Notes under the pieces: model-generated
What the model was told of the DNA's origin: nothing
The model's database searches: none
The model's input: the letters and a program-made list of their open reading frames with translations, nothing else
Assembly: GCF_041260155.1 (NCBI RefSeq)
Contig: NW_027248277.1
Location: forward strand, 8,878,175-8,942,174
Reading direction: 5' to 3'
DNA: 64,000 bases
DNA from: Ptychodera flava
Lineage: Eukaryota; Hemichordata; Enteropneusta; Ptychoderidae
Program-made: the position numbers and the translations under genes
Shown here: in pieces, positions 21,356-36,342 of the stretch
Layout of the letters: the number at the start of each line of letters is the position of its first letter
Position numbering within the stretch: position 1 is the first letter of the stretch

Positions 21356-22649
21356 CCACAGGGACCGTGCATTACTCGCGCGTACCAAAATTGTAACAGC
21401 GTCACTGTCAGACGTTGAGTTAATACTTACATGCGCCTTCGTCCTTCTAGTCAGAGACACATTCAGGAGTTATTACCCTCTACTTCGAGGATGAGCCCGC
21501 TTTTGTCACTCTTGGTATACACGTTTCTCGAGATCTTACGGAACCGTACGCTTCTTGATGTCTTCCTTAGTGGTGTGTTCGGTTGTGCATTCAGTTTCGG
21601 ATACCACTCGAACTTTCAAGTCAAATGATGGCGCTTTAGATAAGGTTTGTACCACAGGCGCTTGGGTCCTAAATGGGCCAGCTTATCAAAGTATTTCATA
21701 GCGAATTTGACAATAAACTGAATAGTGATTATCACTATCTCCATCTCAATTTAGGGGTCGGCTCGCTATATAATTGATTGGCGGCAATTTTCAATGCACG
21801 AGCAATAGTTTTTCATGGAACGTTTCAAACAAAATCGTGTAAAGTGGGCAGATTTCAAAACTAAGCGCTGTAATCGAGCGATGATGTACTATACGATGAC
21901 GACAACATTCTGTGATCATTTTATCGAAACAAACTAAAAAACCTAGACTTTCTCAGGCTGGAGCCCTCTCCCCGTGTTGCCTGGTAAGGAGAATCTTGCA
22001 TCATGAACGTCGCCGCCGTCTTGCTTACTTTTATATCTCGCTCGCTCCTTCCGTCACCTCATACAGCACAGTAGACCGGAAGATCCGTCGCCCGAGGGCG
22101 CTCTCTACGCCCCCCAAAGGAGGGGCCTTGTAAGACTTGGAGAAGAATGGATCTTGAATGCATTCATATGATGATCTTTGTAATTAAACAGCTATTTTTT
22201 GTTTGTTTTTTTTTTTCAGACAAGTTGCATTGTAATTTTAATGCATTCACAGTTATATAGATTAGTTTTATTTGCCACCATATTGAAATAAATTTATCTT
22301 TTTCAAATAAAAGAAGCGTAGGCAGCGTCCTCAAGCGGCGGGTCTTCCAGTCTACTCATACAGTGGCGAAATCTTTCTATGTGCATATGGACTACAGTCA
22401 ATGCAAGGAGTGTATTATAATTACATGAAAGGCTCATATATATCGCTGTATCATATATCCCACTTGAAGATATGACATTAGATAAATTAGATCCAAAGCA
22501 TTATTCTTTGATTTTAAATAAACAGTACAAGCATAGCTATTGTGTACGCAAATAAAAAAACCATATCAGTCCTCCATGTTATATAAAAAGTGGTATACCA
22601 AGACATCTTTTTTGACAGAATAATTGTTATGTTACTATCAAATATGTGT
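21356..22649. other. no gene recognised
   Basis: This sequence lies between the foldback transposon and the first segmental-duplication unit. The only open segments are short and lack ATG-splice context. A CG-rich patch lies near 22000-22110. Confidence 0.5.
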
Positions 22650-23250
22650 TATAAATAGTCTTATCGTGGACTAATGACGATGTGACCACACTCCATCATT
22701 CATCAGTAATGTACACTCAATAAAAAAACCCCGAAACATTCGATGGCAACTGTGTGACGTTTAGAGTGGCATAATAACTTTATTACACTTAGACTTTTGT
22801 ATTTAATAGTTTTAGAGACAGATTGATAAATAAAGGACGAAATAAGCCAAGCTAAGAATAAAGAGAAAAAGTGCACCAGGGTAACGTGAATATATACATA
22901 TCATAATGATCACTTTGTCAAAAATAAACGAGACGGATATTTAAGTCATCATGATATAGTAGAGGCTTGTATGAAATTACTGCTTACATGTGTATCGTGA
23001 AATGAGCTCTTCTGACTACGGATTGAGTCCCTTTTTTACAATGGAACATCACACAAACAAATTAGTACATAAGTCTGAACCTGAATTTGGCCAGTCCTGT
23101 CACACAGTCCCATGTTGTTAGGTTTATGTTGAACAGAGTGAGTGATACAGAAACAAGGGAAGTCAAACAACGCCCCACTATATACACATATCCCTAAGTT
23201 CGGAGACATTTCCCGTCCAGAGTCGACAGTCTCAAAAAGTAAGATGTGAA

Positions 23251-23361
<111 letters not shown>

Positions 23362-23986
23362 AGCAAACATGAAGGGAACTGATTAATTCTTACGTATTTT
23401 CTGCCGTACCGGTTTCAAAAAAACCATTCCTTTACATAACTTTAAGATTGTCTGAAGAAAACGTTTTTTGCTGACTAAGTAATGAACTTACCCAAGATAC
23501 ATCTATCAAAAGCACCAATAAAAACTGTTGAGTCAGCATTTTTTTCGAACTGCAATTTGTACAGACAAGAATAATTATCCTGTTATATCTCAAAATCTAG
23601 TACCCACAATAAGATACATTTTCCACATCACTTTTCACTCCAAGTCTTTTGTTACAGTTTCAAGAAAACGACAGTGTTATAAGGATATTTCCTGGCATTT
23701 GAATGTTTCGCGATAAGCTGGTTTCATGATTCATGACCCAGTCTCCCTTCGTCAGTGTCACAAGGGTTGTGGACTTCAACTTCAGGAAGTATGTGCCTCG
23801 AGAGTGAAAGACATAACCTTTCACTCGAACTTTCGTCAATCATTTTCTTTCCTAATCAAGAATAAAACCATGGGTCACCAAGCAAACTTTTGTATTATAG
23901 AATCAAACAAATTATCTAACATCTACCGAAACTTGAAATTCAAAATGGCCGCTATTCATGGAGGATTTTCTGCTGCCGGTATTTCT

Positions 23987-24129
23987 TTATCTGAGCAAGG
24001 CCGCAGGAATATCCTTTGGAAGTTTAACTATGTTTTTCATATTGTAGTTTGTTCTTCCGTTTGCGACTCTGTTGGCCATCACAAAACCGGACCAGTTTGA
24101 ATGTGTTGTAGCGACAAATACTGCTGCTC
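23987..24129 (-). CDS. gene A exon 5, C-terminus with stop
   Basis: The acceptor is TATAG before 24129. The exon completes an Arg codon begun in exon 4 and encodes [15 protein letters not shown] and the C-terminus ending PAALLR before TAA. The same exon occurs in B (43375-43520) and C (62486-62628). Confidence 0.87.
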
Positions 24130-27100
24130 CTATAGATAAAAAATAATGGCAGCCATGTTATTAAATGTCAAATTATCTTACAAAACTATATTGGGATTAC
24201 TTCAACTATACAAATTATTTGTAAGGTATGACGAGCATGTTGAATGTGGTATATAAATTTACCGTTCGACAGCTACAGTAACTCAGCTACGGTGCTTTCC
24301 GCCTCGAAATTTAAAGAATGTAACTTTTGATTATCTTTCCGTGGGGAAACTTTAAACCGTTGCGTTTAGAAATCAAGAATATGTAAGGTAACCATGAAAA
24401 GTTTTGTACAGGTAAACAATTGCAAATAACACAATGTTTACCGACATTTGAAATTAAAATGGCAGCTGTAACTGTGCTTACTCTGTTGGCGAAATAAAAT
24501 GTTCAATTTTCACAAAACTAAGCCCAAGAAGACTATTTACTCCATGGGCTTCTGTAGGGGCCCAACAAGTGGCAGACCAGAAGTACAGTAAAACTTTGAG
24601 AGCCCGATTATGTCTGAATGAGGCCCCACATGTAGTGGACCAAAAAGGCTGTAATAGTTTGAGTGTCCTAATTTTTGTGCCAGGTGTTCACTCTACCAAG
24701 CAAATTGACGATGGTGATAGTGGTGGTTAATGATAACGTCGATGACCTTATCATCATTGTTACCGGCATCATTATCGTAAAGAGGTTATTACCCAATTTG
24801 ACCTGTTTTTCTGTGTTATTATCAGTATATGTGCCGCGTCAAACAAGAGACGAAGTCGAGTGTCTCGCCCAGCACAAATGACACGAATGCTGTCGACGCA
24901 AGGAAGTGACGATATTTGGTAGTAACAATAACCCATGTCCTGAATTTTTAAATATATTAGAATAAACCTTAAAGTTTGTAGCCTTTCTTTTATCCCACCA
25001 AGCGAGTAAATTTGGAAACATTTATGTAAACAGGCTTCATTCATAAACTGTCTAAGACCTGGTTTTCGCAGAAGTCGACACCCGCGACAAATCTTCCGTA
25101 TCTAAATGAACACTATGAAAATTATGCTGGGACTAAAAATGCCTCTGATGACGTCATTGTGCATATCTCGACGTAAAACCGTAAAATATCATGGCTGATA
25201 CTTAACGGTGAACGTCACCAGAATGGAGCGATCCGGGCATGGGCATATGATATTTGCTATCCACCACACACCAAAGAAAGCTTATTCTCTTGACATCCGT
25301 ATTAACATCTGTTAACATGTGTGTTTTGTGTGTTATATCAAAAGTCTGCCAGCTGCACCATTACAAAACTCACTCATGGAAATTTCTTGTTCTACAAGGG
25401 ACAACAAGTAGTAATCTTCAAGTAGTATATTGTATTTCGTTGACCCAAGAATACCGCCTGATGTAAAGATGCTTGCTCTCGGTATCCGCTTGGACAAAAT
25501 ATCCACCATTTCCTGGAAAGATCACAAATAAAAATGTGAGAAGGCTAAAATCACGGATGTAATTATTAAAGGGACATTAGCTGTAACTTTTGACTAATTT
25601 TTCACTACTCTGTTTCAATGTATCAGAATTTTACTATAATCCGGTCATCATGACCAATGCCCGGTGTCTTGCTTGCCAACACGGCCTGTACATGTGAAAT
25701 GACCATTGTTATTGTTGATAAATGTATTCTAGTCCGGACCTGAATACAAAATTTAAACAATAACAATGCAGATTATACTCATATAAGGTATATTCGTTCT
25801 TGTAATAATTTTAATACTTTTAAACGTATGCTTAAGACACACCTTTTTAAATTGGCTTTCTCTATTGATTAGACTTTTTTATGATTTTGCTTGTTTTTAA
25901 CTTTCTCGATCACTTATATTTTTATTAGTTATCCATTTTCTTATTGTAATGTATCTTTTAGCGGCTGTGATCACTTTTTCTGTGGAGTTTGTCGCTTTAC
26001 AAATAAATTATTATTATTATTATTATTATATATTATTATATTTATGAGCTGAACATTATGAATTTCTCCATGATTCAGGGATTCAAACCAGAAACTGCAG
26101 ATGATACACGGAACAAACAAAATTTAAAAAATGACCAAAGTTACAGCTAATGGATCTTTAAATATCACTTCGGGGGAGAACAAATGTAGGAAAAAAAAAT
26201 AGGAAAACCACGTGACCGAATATCACTTAAATAACCTTCGAATTTAACGTTGCCGTTTAAACAAATGACCAATGCGATAATTCATGACCGTTTTAGTACA
26301 ATGCTCCATCTAAACAAACAACAGACAGAGAGAGAGAGAGTGGGTTTCTGAAGACATCAAAATGTATTGTCGACATTGGTTTTAGAAAGGATCATTAACA
26401 TTCAAACGTTTTTCTGAAATGCCTACCATCAGTGTGTTGTCAATTATCAAATATCTGACTTAGAGGGACAGCAATTGTAACTTTGTTGAAATTATATGTT
26501 TCAGTATTTTGACAAGACACTGGAAGAAAAACAATAACAATAAAAGTATTTGTGAGAGAACGCGATGGGAACTAACCTGGGAGAAGAAATGTCTGTTTAA
26601 TCTGCAAATTTAAGATAATCTGCTTTTCTTTTTAAGTTATATACTTATTTTTATGTGTAATTTGTTGTATTGTAACATTTAGCCATAGAGCACCAAACAT
26701 TTTTGAGAAATTAGAAAAATATGAAGATCCAATTGTCCCAAATTAGTTGCAATCGTCTGAAAGGGGAAGTTCACCAAGGATTATTTTTACATAAGTGCTA
26801 GCTTTGTGGTCATGTACCCCGGAAAAGCTATTTTCACCATTTATAACTCCTGCGATTCTTTACAAAAACCGATAAAAATAGTACAGGAAGTTGCATTTAA
26901 GGGCTTCATCAACTCCATGTAATTTGAATCATGGGAAAAAATTTCCATGCTTGGAGCTTGCATTACGTGATATGGAAGGGACCATCTTCCGATGGGAATG
27001 GCATTGTCCACTCACCCATGCTGTACTATTTTTACCAGTTTTAGTAAAAAATCGCGCGAGTTATAAATGGCGAAAATAGCTTTTCCGGGGTAAGTGATCA

Positions 27101-30100
27101 CAAACCTAGAACGTATGTAAAAATCATCCTTGGTGAACTTCCCCTTTAAGAGACAGAACATAAAAAATCGAAAATACATGCAAAGTTCCATTCAATGAAC
27201 TTTCAACATATTATAATTAGATGATTAAGATCTAGGGAATGCCACTAAAGACACAATGCAAGGGTTGAAATAAAATATGATCATTTCAAAATATTGTAAC
27301 TTATGCGACTTACCAATGCCCACAGCGGACAGGCCAAATATATGCACTCTATCTGTTCAGATTTCATCAGATTAGTTACAGCTTCCGCAGATATTTCTGC
27401 AAATTTCCTTATCACTTTTCGACGCGATGCACATTCATTCTCACGGTGCTCACGGCCAAATAAACATCTGTCAATCATAGCGAAACTGTACTAGGTTAGT
27501 CTGGAAACATACAGGAATGGAAATCAATAAACATTTATGTACTTTAATAGTATAGGTAATTTGACGAAGTTTGCAGTACTTTATTAATGTGATGCTTTCA
27601 TATTTTTTGATTTCATTGTCTAGATATTTCTGTTTAAGATATTCGCCCTTAAAAATGAAAGACAAACTTTTGCAACCATTCTCTTTCAAAATCAAAAATA
27701 AAAGGTTGGGGGGGAGGGCACCGTGAAAATGTTGGTTCTAGAAACAAATTACCCAGTATGTAGCGATATTTTAAATTCAAAAGGGCCGCCAACCCTGTTT
27801 AATCATTATGGCTGAAAATGAAATTATAGATTTTCACAAAACTTAGCAATGTGAAAAAGTAATTTATGTCATTAGCTTGAAAATGAGCCCCCACAAGTCG
27901 GATAGGCCAAAAGAATTTTGTAAGTCAGAATATCTGTCGCCGAGGAGCATTCTATCTCAAACATGTGTTAACGTAAAGTACAACAGACATGCCGGAATTT
28001 AATAAAAGAGAATATGAGACGCTTTTTAGAACACTGTGAACCTCATTGTCGTCAGAGATTTTACTTGAGTAATATAAATGGCCTTTAAAGCCCCCACTCA
28101 GTTATCAGATTTATCTAATATAAATATTATTTACTTGATAAAATAGTCAATGGAAAACAAAAGAATGACAAACTGTTAATGGGCTGTTGACACATTCACT
28201 AATGCGAGAACCTGGGATTGAGAAGGGCGCCTTTAAGGTAGAATGCGTCTCGGGGACAGAGAGTCGGACAACTTGTTGGGTTCATTTTAAATCTTTACGG
28301 CCCTGATACGGCTTTTGCGGCCCGAGGGTGCAAGGGCCCGTACGCCGTACGACCAAGGGCCGCAAAAGCCATATCAGGGCCGTAAAGGTTTTATCATATA
28401 CCTTATGAAATGATAAGTATGTACTTAACATAATATTAAGTATTGTTTTGAGATAAAAATTCGTGCGATATAAAAAGTCATCGCCGTTTGTGTCAATTTT
28501 TCAGAAAAGCGTTGGCCGCTTCGCATCGCGGATTGACATACATAATGATGTCATTTGTTTACCTGCAGAATTCTAGAATACGCAAAGGAATGTGCGTAAG
28601 CAACAGAGATCCAGGTTAAAATCGAGGTATACACTTAGGATGGGCCTACGATCGAATACGCTTGATTTTAGAAATATTATATGTCACCGGCGCGACTCCA
28701 CTGTCACCACTACGATCTAAGCGAGCAGACGTTTCCCTAATCGCGCTGGCTTTGTGTACGAATAGAACGTTTGCCGATAGCAACGCGCGTAGTAACCAGA
28801 ATTGAGGCAGTTCATATAGTTCGCTGATCACTGCGTCTCACGTGACTAGCTAGACGCATGTGCTTGTCACTGAGGCGGGGACCAGCCAATTCATATAGTT
28901 CAAAAATGCACGCGATTGCCCATATTTGGACCCACAAAATTTGACGCTGTCATCCAAATTTGGGCACCGGGCAGGGGCGTGATACGTAAATTGGCTGGTC
29001 CCCGCCTCAGTGACAAGCACAAAGAGGCAGGTAACGGGAAACCGCCATGTATCGAATTACGAAATCTGATTGATTGAATCATGGGGCGCTGTCATGCTAA
29101 AATTATCACAGTTTCAAGATGCGAACGTGGCTAGAATTTAACCAAGGATTTAATTACCATTCTTACAAGTTTTGAAATATTGGCAGCTACCAGATTAGAC
29201 TAAAAAGCACGCGACAAAAAATGATGCACTATGTGCGGGCATGCGCAATTAACAACTTCCGGGAGACCAAAAACTGTCTCATTTCAAAATGGCGGTTTGC
29301 CTGTATTCGCGTCTTACTACGTGGTGCGTCTAGACACGTGAGACGCAGTGATCAGCGAAGATACGTCGAAAAAAATGCACGGATGTGAGGGCGCTTTCTC
29401 CCATAGCTTTACACAGGCACATGAATCAAGGAAGTTTATGAAGTAAATGAAGTTTTGACCGGCTTAGGTTGTGAAAGTCGGGAGTTTCATTTTCCCTATT
29501 AATTTTTTTTTTAATTTTTATTTAATCTCGAACCAACAGGTTGCCCCAATAACAGGTTCGTTTGAAAATTAAAATATAATACAAAAACGAAAAATATATA
29601 ACAGTTACAACGTAAACAAACAGACGGGAGAATTCACATAAAAAACCAAAAAAACAACAACACAGTGAAGGATACACAGAAATACATCCAGAAAAAAGTA
29701 ATTATTCAGAAAAAAGGATCTTACATAATCCATGACGAAAATTACTGAAGTTATTAAAAATATCCAAATTTAGCTTGTTACAGATAGAATTAAAATATGT
29801 CTGAGCTCGTGATAAAAATGAGTGTTTCAAGATATTCGTACGTGCTGACACTGGTCTAAAAAGAACAGCACGACGCAAGTTAAAAGCAGGAACGTTAAAA
29901 TGAATCTGTGCAAGAACATCTGGAACGCTATAAACTGAGTGAAGGATTTTATAAAGAAAAAAGGGTGTCTAAAAATTTTCGCCTGTTCTCCAATGTGGGA
30001 ACGCGAAATTCATAACATAGGTTACTATACAGAGCCCTCGAGTAAGCCATCGATGTACGGAAACAAAGATACTTGATAAATTTTATTTCGACTCTTTCTA

Positions 30101-33100
30101 ATTTCTTTATCAAATGTAATTGATGAGGGGACAAGATGGGTGAGCAGTATTCAACGTGGCTTCTGACGTAGGAGACATACAATGTTTTTAAAACCTTGAT
30201 ACTATTAAAATATTTACAAGAACGCTTGATAAATCCAAGCATTTTAAAAGCCTTTGAAACAACATGGTTAATGTAATATATAATATTATCATATGCACAA
30301 GCCAAGTTTGTCGTCTCCGAACAAAAAAATACGGGATTTATTCTCTGGTCGTTCTACGTCACGACAACCCGCGTCTATGTCATCAATTTTGGTGCGTCGG
30401 ACCTTTTTTTTGTCGATCTTCGGTGTGCTCGTAAATATGTAAACAAACAACATGGCGGCCGATGTTTCTCCCGTGATCGCAAGTCATGTAATGAAATCGA
30501 TATTTTCACAGACTAAGACATTACTAATCCGAACAATGTAAACACACGAGTGTACCGCGTGTATACTCCGAAGAAATTACGTGAATAATTTGCGGAAACA
30601 ACGAACTCGAAGCTGGTCGCGTATACCGTGGGTTCCGTACTCATTGCAAACAGGGTCAGGCGCGACGTTTACAGTGTTCGCGCCGTCGAGATTCAGTCGA
30701 TATTTGTTCCCGAAAAATAGCGTATCTTCGTCAATGATAAATTTCTAGGACTATGCTGTCTTTGAAATAGAGTATAACTTTGCGGAAGGTAGCCTACGTG
30801 TACACCGAGAGCTGTCATTTGCTCCACACACGAACGAACGTGAACACTAACGCACACGACGGACGACTGGAATGATTGACAACTTGTGCACGGCGTACTG
30901 ATATTTATTCCTAAAGTAGTTCAAAAGTTTAAACGCGGAATCGTCATGGAAAACATTTTATTTTGCGAAAAATAACGAATTCTTGGCTTGTGCATGTGAT
31001 AAGTATATTATTCCCTAATATTTTCGGAAATTTACTCGTGACGTAATGACCGTGTCACCACTCGTCTTCGACTCGTGGTGACACGGTCATTACGTCACTC
31101 GTATTTTCCTTCGCTGAACGAAGAAAAATATTAGGGAATAATATCTAATAATACAATGGAAATGAATTATTTAATCGTTCGATCTTTCCAACTATTAGAA
31201 AAAGCTTCAGAACAGCTGAACTTTAGATTTAACCAGTACAAGTAGAATATACCTGGTTATCAATTCCGTACATATCTGTTTCCATCAAATATATGCAGGT
31301 GAACTTCAATTTTGCAAGGGTCTAATTTTGCTCTATTAATCTTCACGGCCCTGATACGGCTTTTGCGGCCCGAGGTCGTACGGTCGAGGGGCCCGAGCCT
31401 GCCGAGCGTGCGAGGGCCCGTACGCCGTACGACCGAGGACTGCAAAAGCCGTATCAGGGCCGTGAAGGGTTTTATCATATACCTTATGGAATGATATATA
31501 TGTAGTTTACATAATATTCAACATTGTTTAGGAGATAAAAATGCGTGCGATATCAAACATTCATCGCCATTTGTGTCAGTTTTTCATAAATAGGATAGCC
31601 GCTTCCTGTTGCGGATTGACATACATAATGACGTCATTTGTTTACCAGCAGAATTCTAGAATGCGCAAAGCAATATGCGTACTATTACGTGACCAACAGA
31701 GATCAAGGCTGAAATCGAGGTGTAAGAAGACAAAAGCGTGATGTAAGTTTCTTGCAATTTATGCTGAACAGGCACGCACTTAGTATACACAGGATTTGAC
31801 TAGAATTTAGAAATAAAAGCCGATGTTACCGGCGCAGCTCCACTGTCGCCACGCGCAACTACGATCTGAGCGAGCAGACGTTTTCCAAATCTCGCGCTGG
31901 CTTTGTGTACGAATGGAACGTTTGCGGATAGCAACGAGCGTAGTAACCAGAATCGAGATAGTGCAGAAATGCACGCGATTGCCCATATTTCGGTACCGGG
32001 CCGTGATACGTAAAAAAATGCACGGATCTGAGGGCGCTTTCTCCCATAGCTTTACACAGGCACGTGAATGTAGGTATATGATAAACTAATTTTTAGTACG
32101 GTTGATAACTATTATGTAAATCCTAATTTAAAATCAGAACCATTAAAACATGCGTAACTATCAACGAAAGTCCTGTGGGATTGATACATTAAAGAATCGT
32201 ATTAGGCCTACATACATCATTTCTGCACTCTGGTTTCTCCAGTGGTATGCTAGATACTGTTTTCCTTGGCAAATCTTCTTTGTGAGGTCATCGACAATAC
32301 GTACGACGTTCGGTGCTGGCACTAGATGCTTGTCTATGAGATTCTGTAGTTGTTCAGTGTTATTGAATTTTATGTGTACCAACTCATCAATGGAGAGCGC
32401 GACACAGCTTTCGGTTTTGGTTATTGACACCACTTTATCTAGTTGCATTTGTTCCAAATTTATGACTTCATCTTCGCTTGGTAAATCGACTTCAACCATA
32501 TCAGTATAGATCAATTTCCTAACGTTTTTGTATTTTTCCCTTTCTCCGGCCCAAAGAATGACTTTAGTATTGTTGCGATTGCATACACTTTTAAATGCTC
32601 CAATGGTAGCAACTGGCACCACCTGGGACAACATATCAGCGTCGAATGTAGCATTAAACGGCCTAAGATGCTCTTTAGTATATCCAGCAACATGCCCGCC
32701 GTGAAGGAAAAACGGAGTCATCACCAAGGTCCGATTTGTTAGATATGACATCATAATACCTCTTTTGAATCTTCGATATTGGTGATTGGCCCCTCCCATT
32801 GCATTTGGTCTTAAGGGTAACAAATACCGATTAGAGTAGATCTTGGGTTCGTTTGTCGCCGTTGATTGTTTCGGCTTCATGCCGACATTTTCCCTCCGAT
32901 CCTGGACAGCTGTAGATTCAACATTGTTCTTTGCGTCAGGTCCATGACGCTCCTGTGCAGATTGTTGATGTTCGTCTCCAGTTCTGACATTTTTCCAGTG
33001 CATAAGCTGCAGATGAAGTATATAAGAGGCGAAATAGGACTCAATTAAAATTGATTATATGTATATTTTTGTGTTTTTGCCGTTTGTTATTCAATATCGT

Positions 33101-36100
33101 TCATCAGGACAGTAGGCTTGTACCTATTAAAAAAATAAAGATATTTTCGGGAGACATACCTGTCAAGGTAGAATGTACCCGAGGCAAAACAACTGGACTC
33201 TTAAACTTTTACAGTGCACTTTTTTCTCTCACTTGTAGCTGCTCATTGGGTAAATAAAGTTTTATAATTAACCGGCTTACGTATATAAAATTGGAAAATT
33301 TTTAATTATTTCCCCCCAAGAGTTAGCACAGACATTGCGGCTGTTATGAAATTTAAATGTCTGAATAATTTGTTTCTCAAGTACTATATTTTGCACGGTG
33401 ACCGTTGATTTATGTTCTTGACATCGGAAGGGAATTGTTTTAACGTGCCCTTGAGGAAAATGTGGACAAAAGGTTAAGTCTTTCAAACTACCTTAAACTA
33501 CCTTAAATAAGAAAGACAAACAGTCATGTATCAAATGATTATAGAGACAGTTATAACATATCATTTTCGCCATATAAACATTTGTCATCTTAGGTTTTTA
33601 AATATATTAAAGCTAGAGAACATAGACTTCTTGACAATTTCAAGGCTCGATTTCATACGATGGAGTTGAGCTAATTTCCTATCTATTGTTGAGTCTTACA
33701 CAATCTTGATCCGCATGTGACAGATGTTAGCTTTGCTTTCCCTATGCACTTTTTCCAATGTTTTAGATGCATTTAAAATTTTACTCTATATGGCTAAATA
33801 TTTATATTTCCAACTGAAAACTCTAATATCCATTTCGCAAAGAAACGTTACATGAAATAAATGCCTTCACTATTTTGATCGGCCAATTCAGACTTGACTG
33901 CGTTGAATAAAACAGCACGATAATCGTGTTTTCCAGATGGCTTCATATGAAATTTGTGTCTTTAACAACACTTCAACATTTGAAGGTCGTTCGACTCGTT
34001 AGGATTTTCTAAAATGGTTTTGCACTTTGTTCAGAAAAAGTCCTCGCCGATCACTTTTTTCTTGGCAAACCAATGTTTTTTTTGAAGTGGCTGCTTGTCG
34101 ATTTCATGTCTTCATTCCATTTCACCAGCTCCCTGTACATTTTGTAAAAAGGGACAGTTACACTAAATAATAACTGTAAAGTCCTCTCGATTGCATAATG
34201 ACGTAAGGTAAAAAAGAAAAACAATTAGATGGAGGCAGTCATAATTCATGTTATGTTGATTTGATTTCGGTATTTGTTGACACTCAGTATCGAATCCCAG
34301 GAACCAGAAGGGTTTCATATATTTGGTTCAGTGCGGTGATAAAAATTTCGTACTTTCCTGATAGTGACGAAGAGACAGGACCTCCGTTTGTATAATATCG
34401 TCCTGTCCGATGGTCTTACTTTGAATATCAATAGAGACTACAACCTCTAGCCCTGACGTACTCACTGCTAAGCTTTGTGGCAAAAAGGTTATCTGAAGTG
34501 CTTAATATAAATCACGAATTTCGCCCACCGCGAACTCTTTGTTCAAAATACCATCATCGTGAATACCTCCCATACAGCTTTTCCAATGCCTGTACAATCG
34601 GGAAAAAATCGACCGTTTCATCGGCCCATTAATAATAGCCTCGCTTTTTTGCATATGCTCACGCAAATTCACAGTTTTTACGCCTTTAATCTCACCAAAG
34701 AAAGAACAACAACAGCATCCGTTCAAAATAACTACTACAGGAATGTATGAGGAAACACTTAACATAGGTGTTAACATTTTACCTCTTTCTGGATAATATT
34801 TGATCAGCCAGCAGGTGGTTGGGGATAATGTAACAGACTGCATAGCCCAGTTGTTTGGTGACGTAAATCAAACGCGCAACATTTGAAAGATTATGGATAA
34901 TCGTCGTAAAATTGGGGAGATGAAATGGGTGATTTCTTATGCTTGGTTAGCTAGTGCGCAGTACCTTCACCCACACCTGTGGCTTGTAATATTTTACTAC
35001 GTCTAATACATCATGCTGTGCCACAGCTAACAATCAAATTTTGCGAATCACTTAGCATATAGAGAACAACAAATTATGAATGTGTTGCTGGGGATTGTCA
35101 ACGAGATTGAAACTGAGGAAAAAAACTGTTCCATATCTTTCTATTCACCGTCATAGAGGCACACCTATAGCTACTAGCCATCAACAAATACTTTCAATAA
35201 TATTAAAATACCTTTGCTCACAAATGTTATTCACTATGTTTTACCCTTAGCCCAGGGGACAGATATTCGGACTTTAAATTTTTCTAGAATACTTTTCAAA
35301 TCTACTTCTTGTGAGGCCCGTTGTGAGATACGATTTCATCATCTTAGTTGTACAAAAATCGAAAATTCTATTTTTCCATAAAGAGTAGAATAGCGGCCAT
35401 TCTGAGTTACAAATATCGGTAAATGTTACGAAATTTGTTTCTCTAGTACCAAACTTTGCACGGTGACCCCCGATTTTTATTGTTGATTTGATAAGAGAAT
35501 GGTTGAAAGTTTTATTCAGGAAAGTTTGAGCAAAAGTTTAAGTCTTTCACTTTCGAGGCACACACTACCATAAGAAAGAGGATGGTTGAAGTTTCATCGA
35601 GGATGAAAGTTTGAGAAAAAAGTGTAAGTCTTTCATTCTCGAGGCAAAGGTTGAGTTTAGTAATGAAATCATCAGTACATAGATGGCGTTCGGTTTAACA
35701 TAATGTATGGGCTACCATCAGGCTTGCTTATGGTATTACATCCAGGATACGCAAGGCACGGCATCTGGTGTACAAATTGTTTGTGCAAAGGCATTTTACC
35801 AGAGAGAGACGTTTGCTTCACGGTAGTATGCGCCTAGAAACTAAAAGATTAAAATTTTTCTAAACATTTCCGAGCGGACATGTATATTACTCTGAGAGAA
35901 TGACGCCATGCACAATGAATTAACATTTTCCAACAGAACGGACGTGACGAACAGTCCAGTTACAGTATGGTATGAAAATAGGTCGTATAAAAAACCCCAA
36001 AACATAAAGACCTTTAAAGTGATATTCATCACCTGTCAATGTCACCGTGGAAATTGATTTTAATCCTATAATATCCTGAATTCGATGAAAAACATGTTAT

Positions 36101-36195
36101 AAGACAACACAAGTAAAAGACAAACATGTATATTTTATTCGACTTTTTATCACATACAGTCATAAAACAATTATTAAATCATCCTTACATTTACA

Positions 36196-36258
<63 letters not shown>

Positions 36259-36289
36259 TATATATATATACAATTATATATATATATAC

Positions 36290-36342
<53 letters not shown>

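Larger units (their letters stand above)
24130..27313. other. introns 3 and 4 of gene A with insertions
   Basis: Intron 4 (25373-24130) carries a repeat shared with B and C at about 24785-25250. Intron 3 (27313-25513) holds two TTAA-flanked elements (25570-26157 and 26762-27145), the first with a LINE tail inside. No further exon is evident; homologous introns in B and C align between the insertions. Confidence 0.7.
27486..32215. other. intron 2 of gene A with nested repeats
   Basis: The intron is 4.7 kb, against 1.2 kb in B. The excess is mostly the repeat pair at 28294-29440 and 31342-32085, a minus-strand LINE fragment (29680-30310) and a foldback element at 31006-31144. No extra exon is evident. 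Confidence 0.7.

Noticed and set aside
34502-34843. 113-codon open segment as an extra exon of gene A
   Set aside because: The reading frame is not maintained over its full length in unit B, and the predicted coding sequence is already in frame without it.
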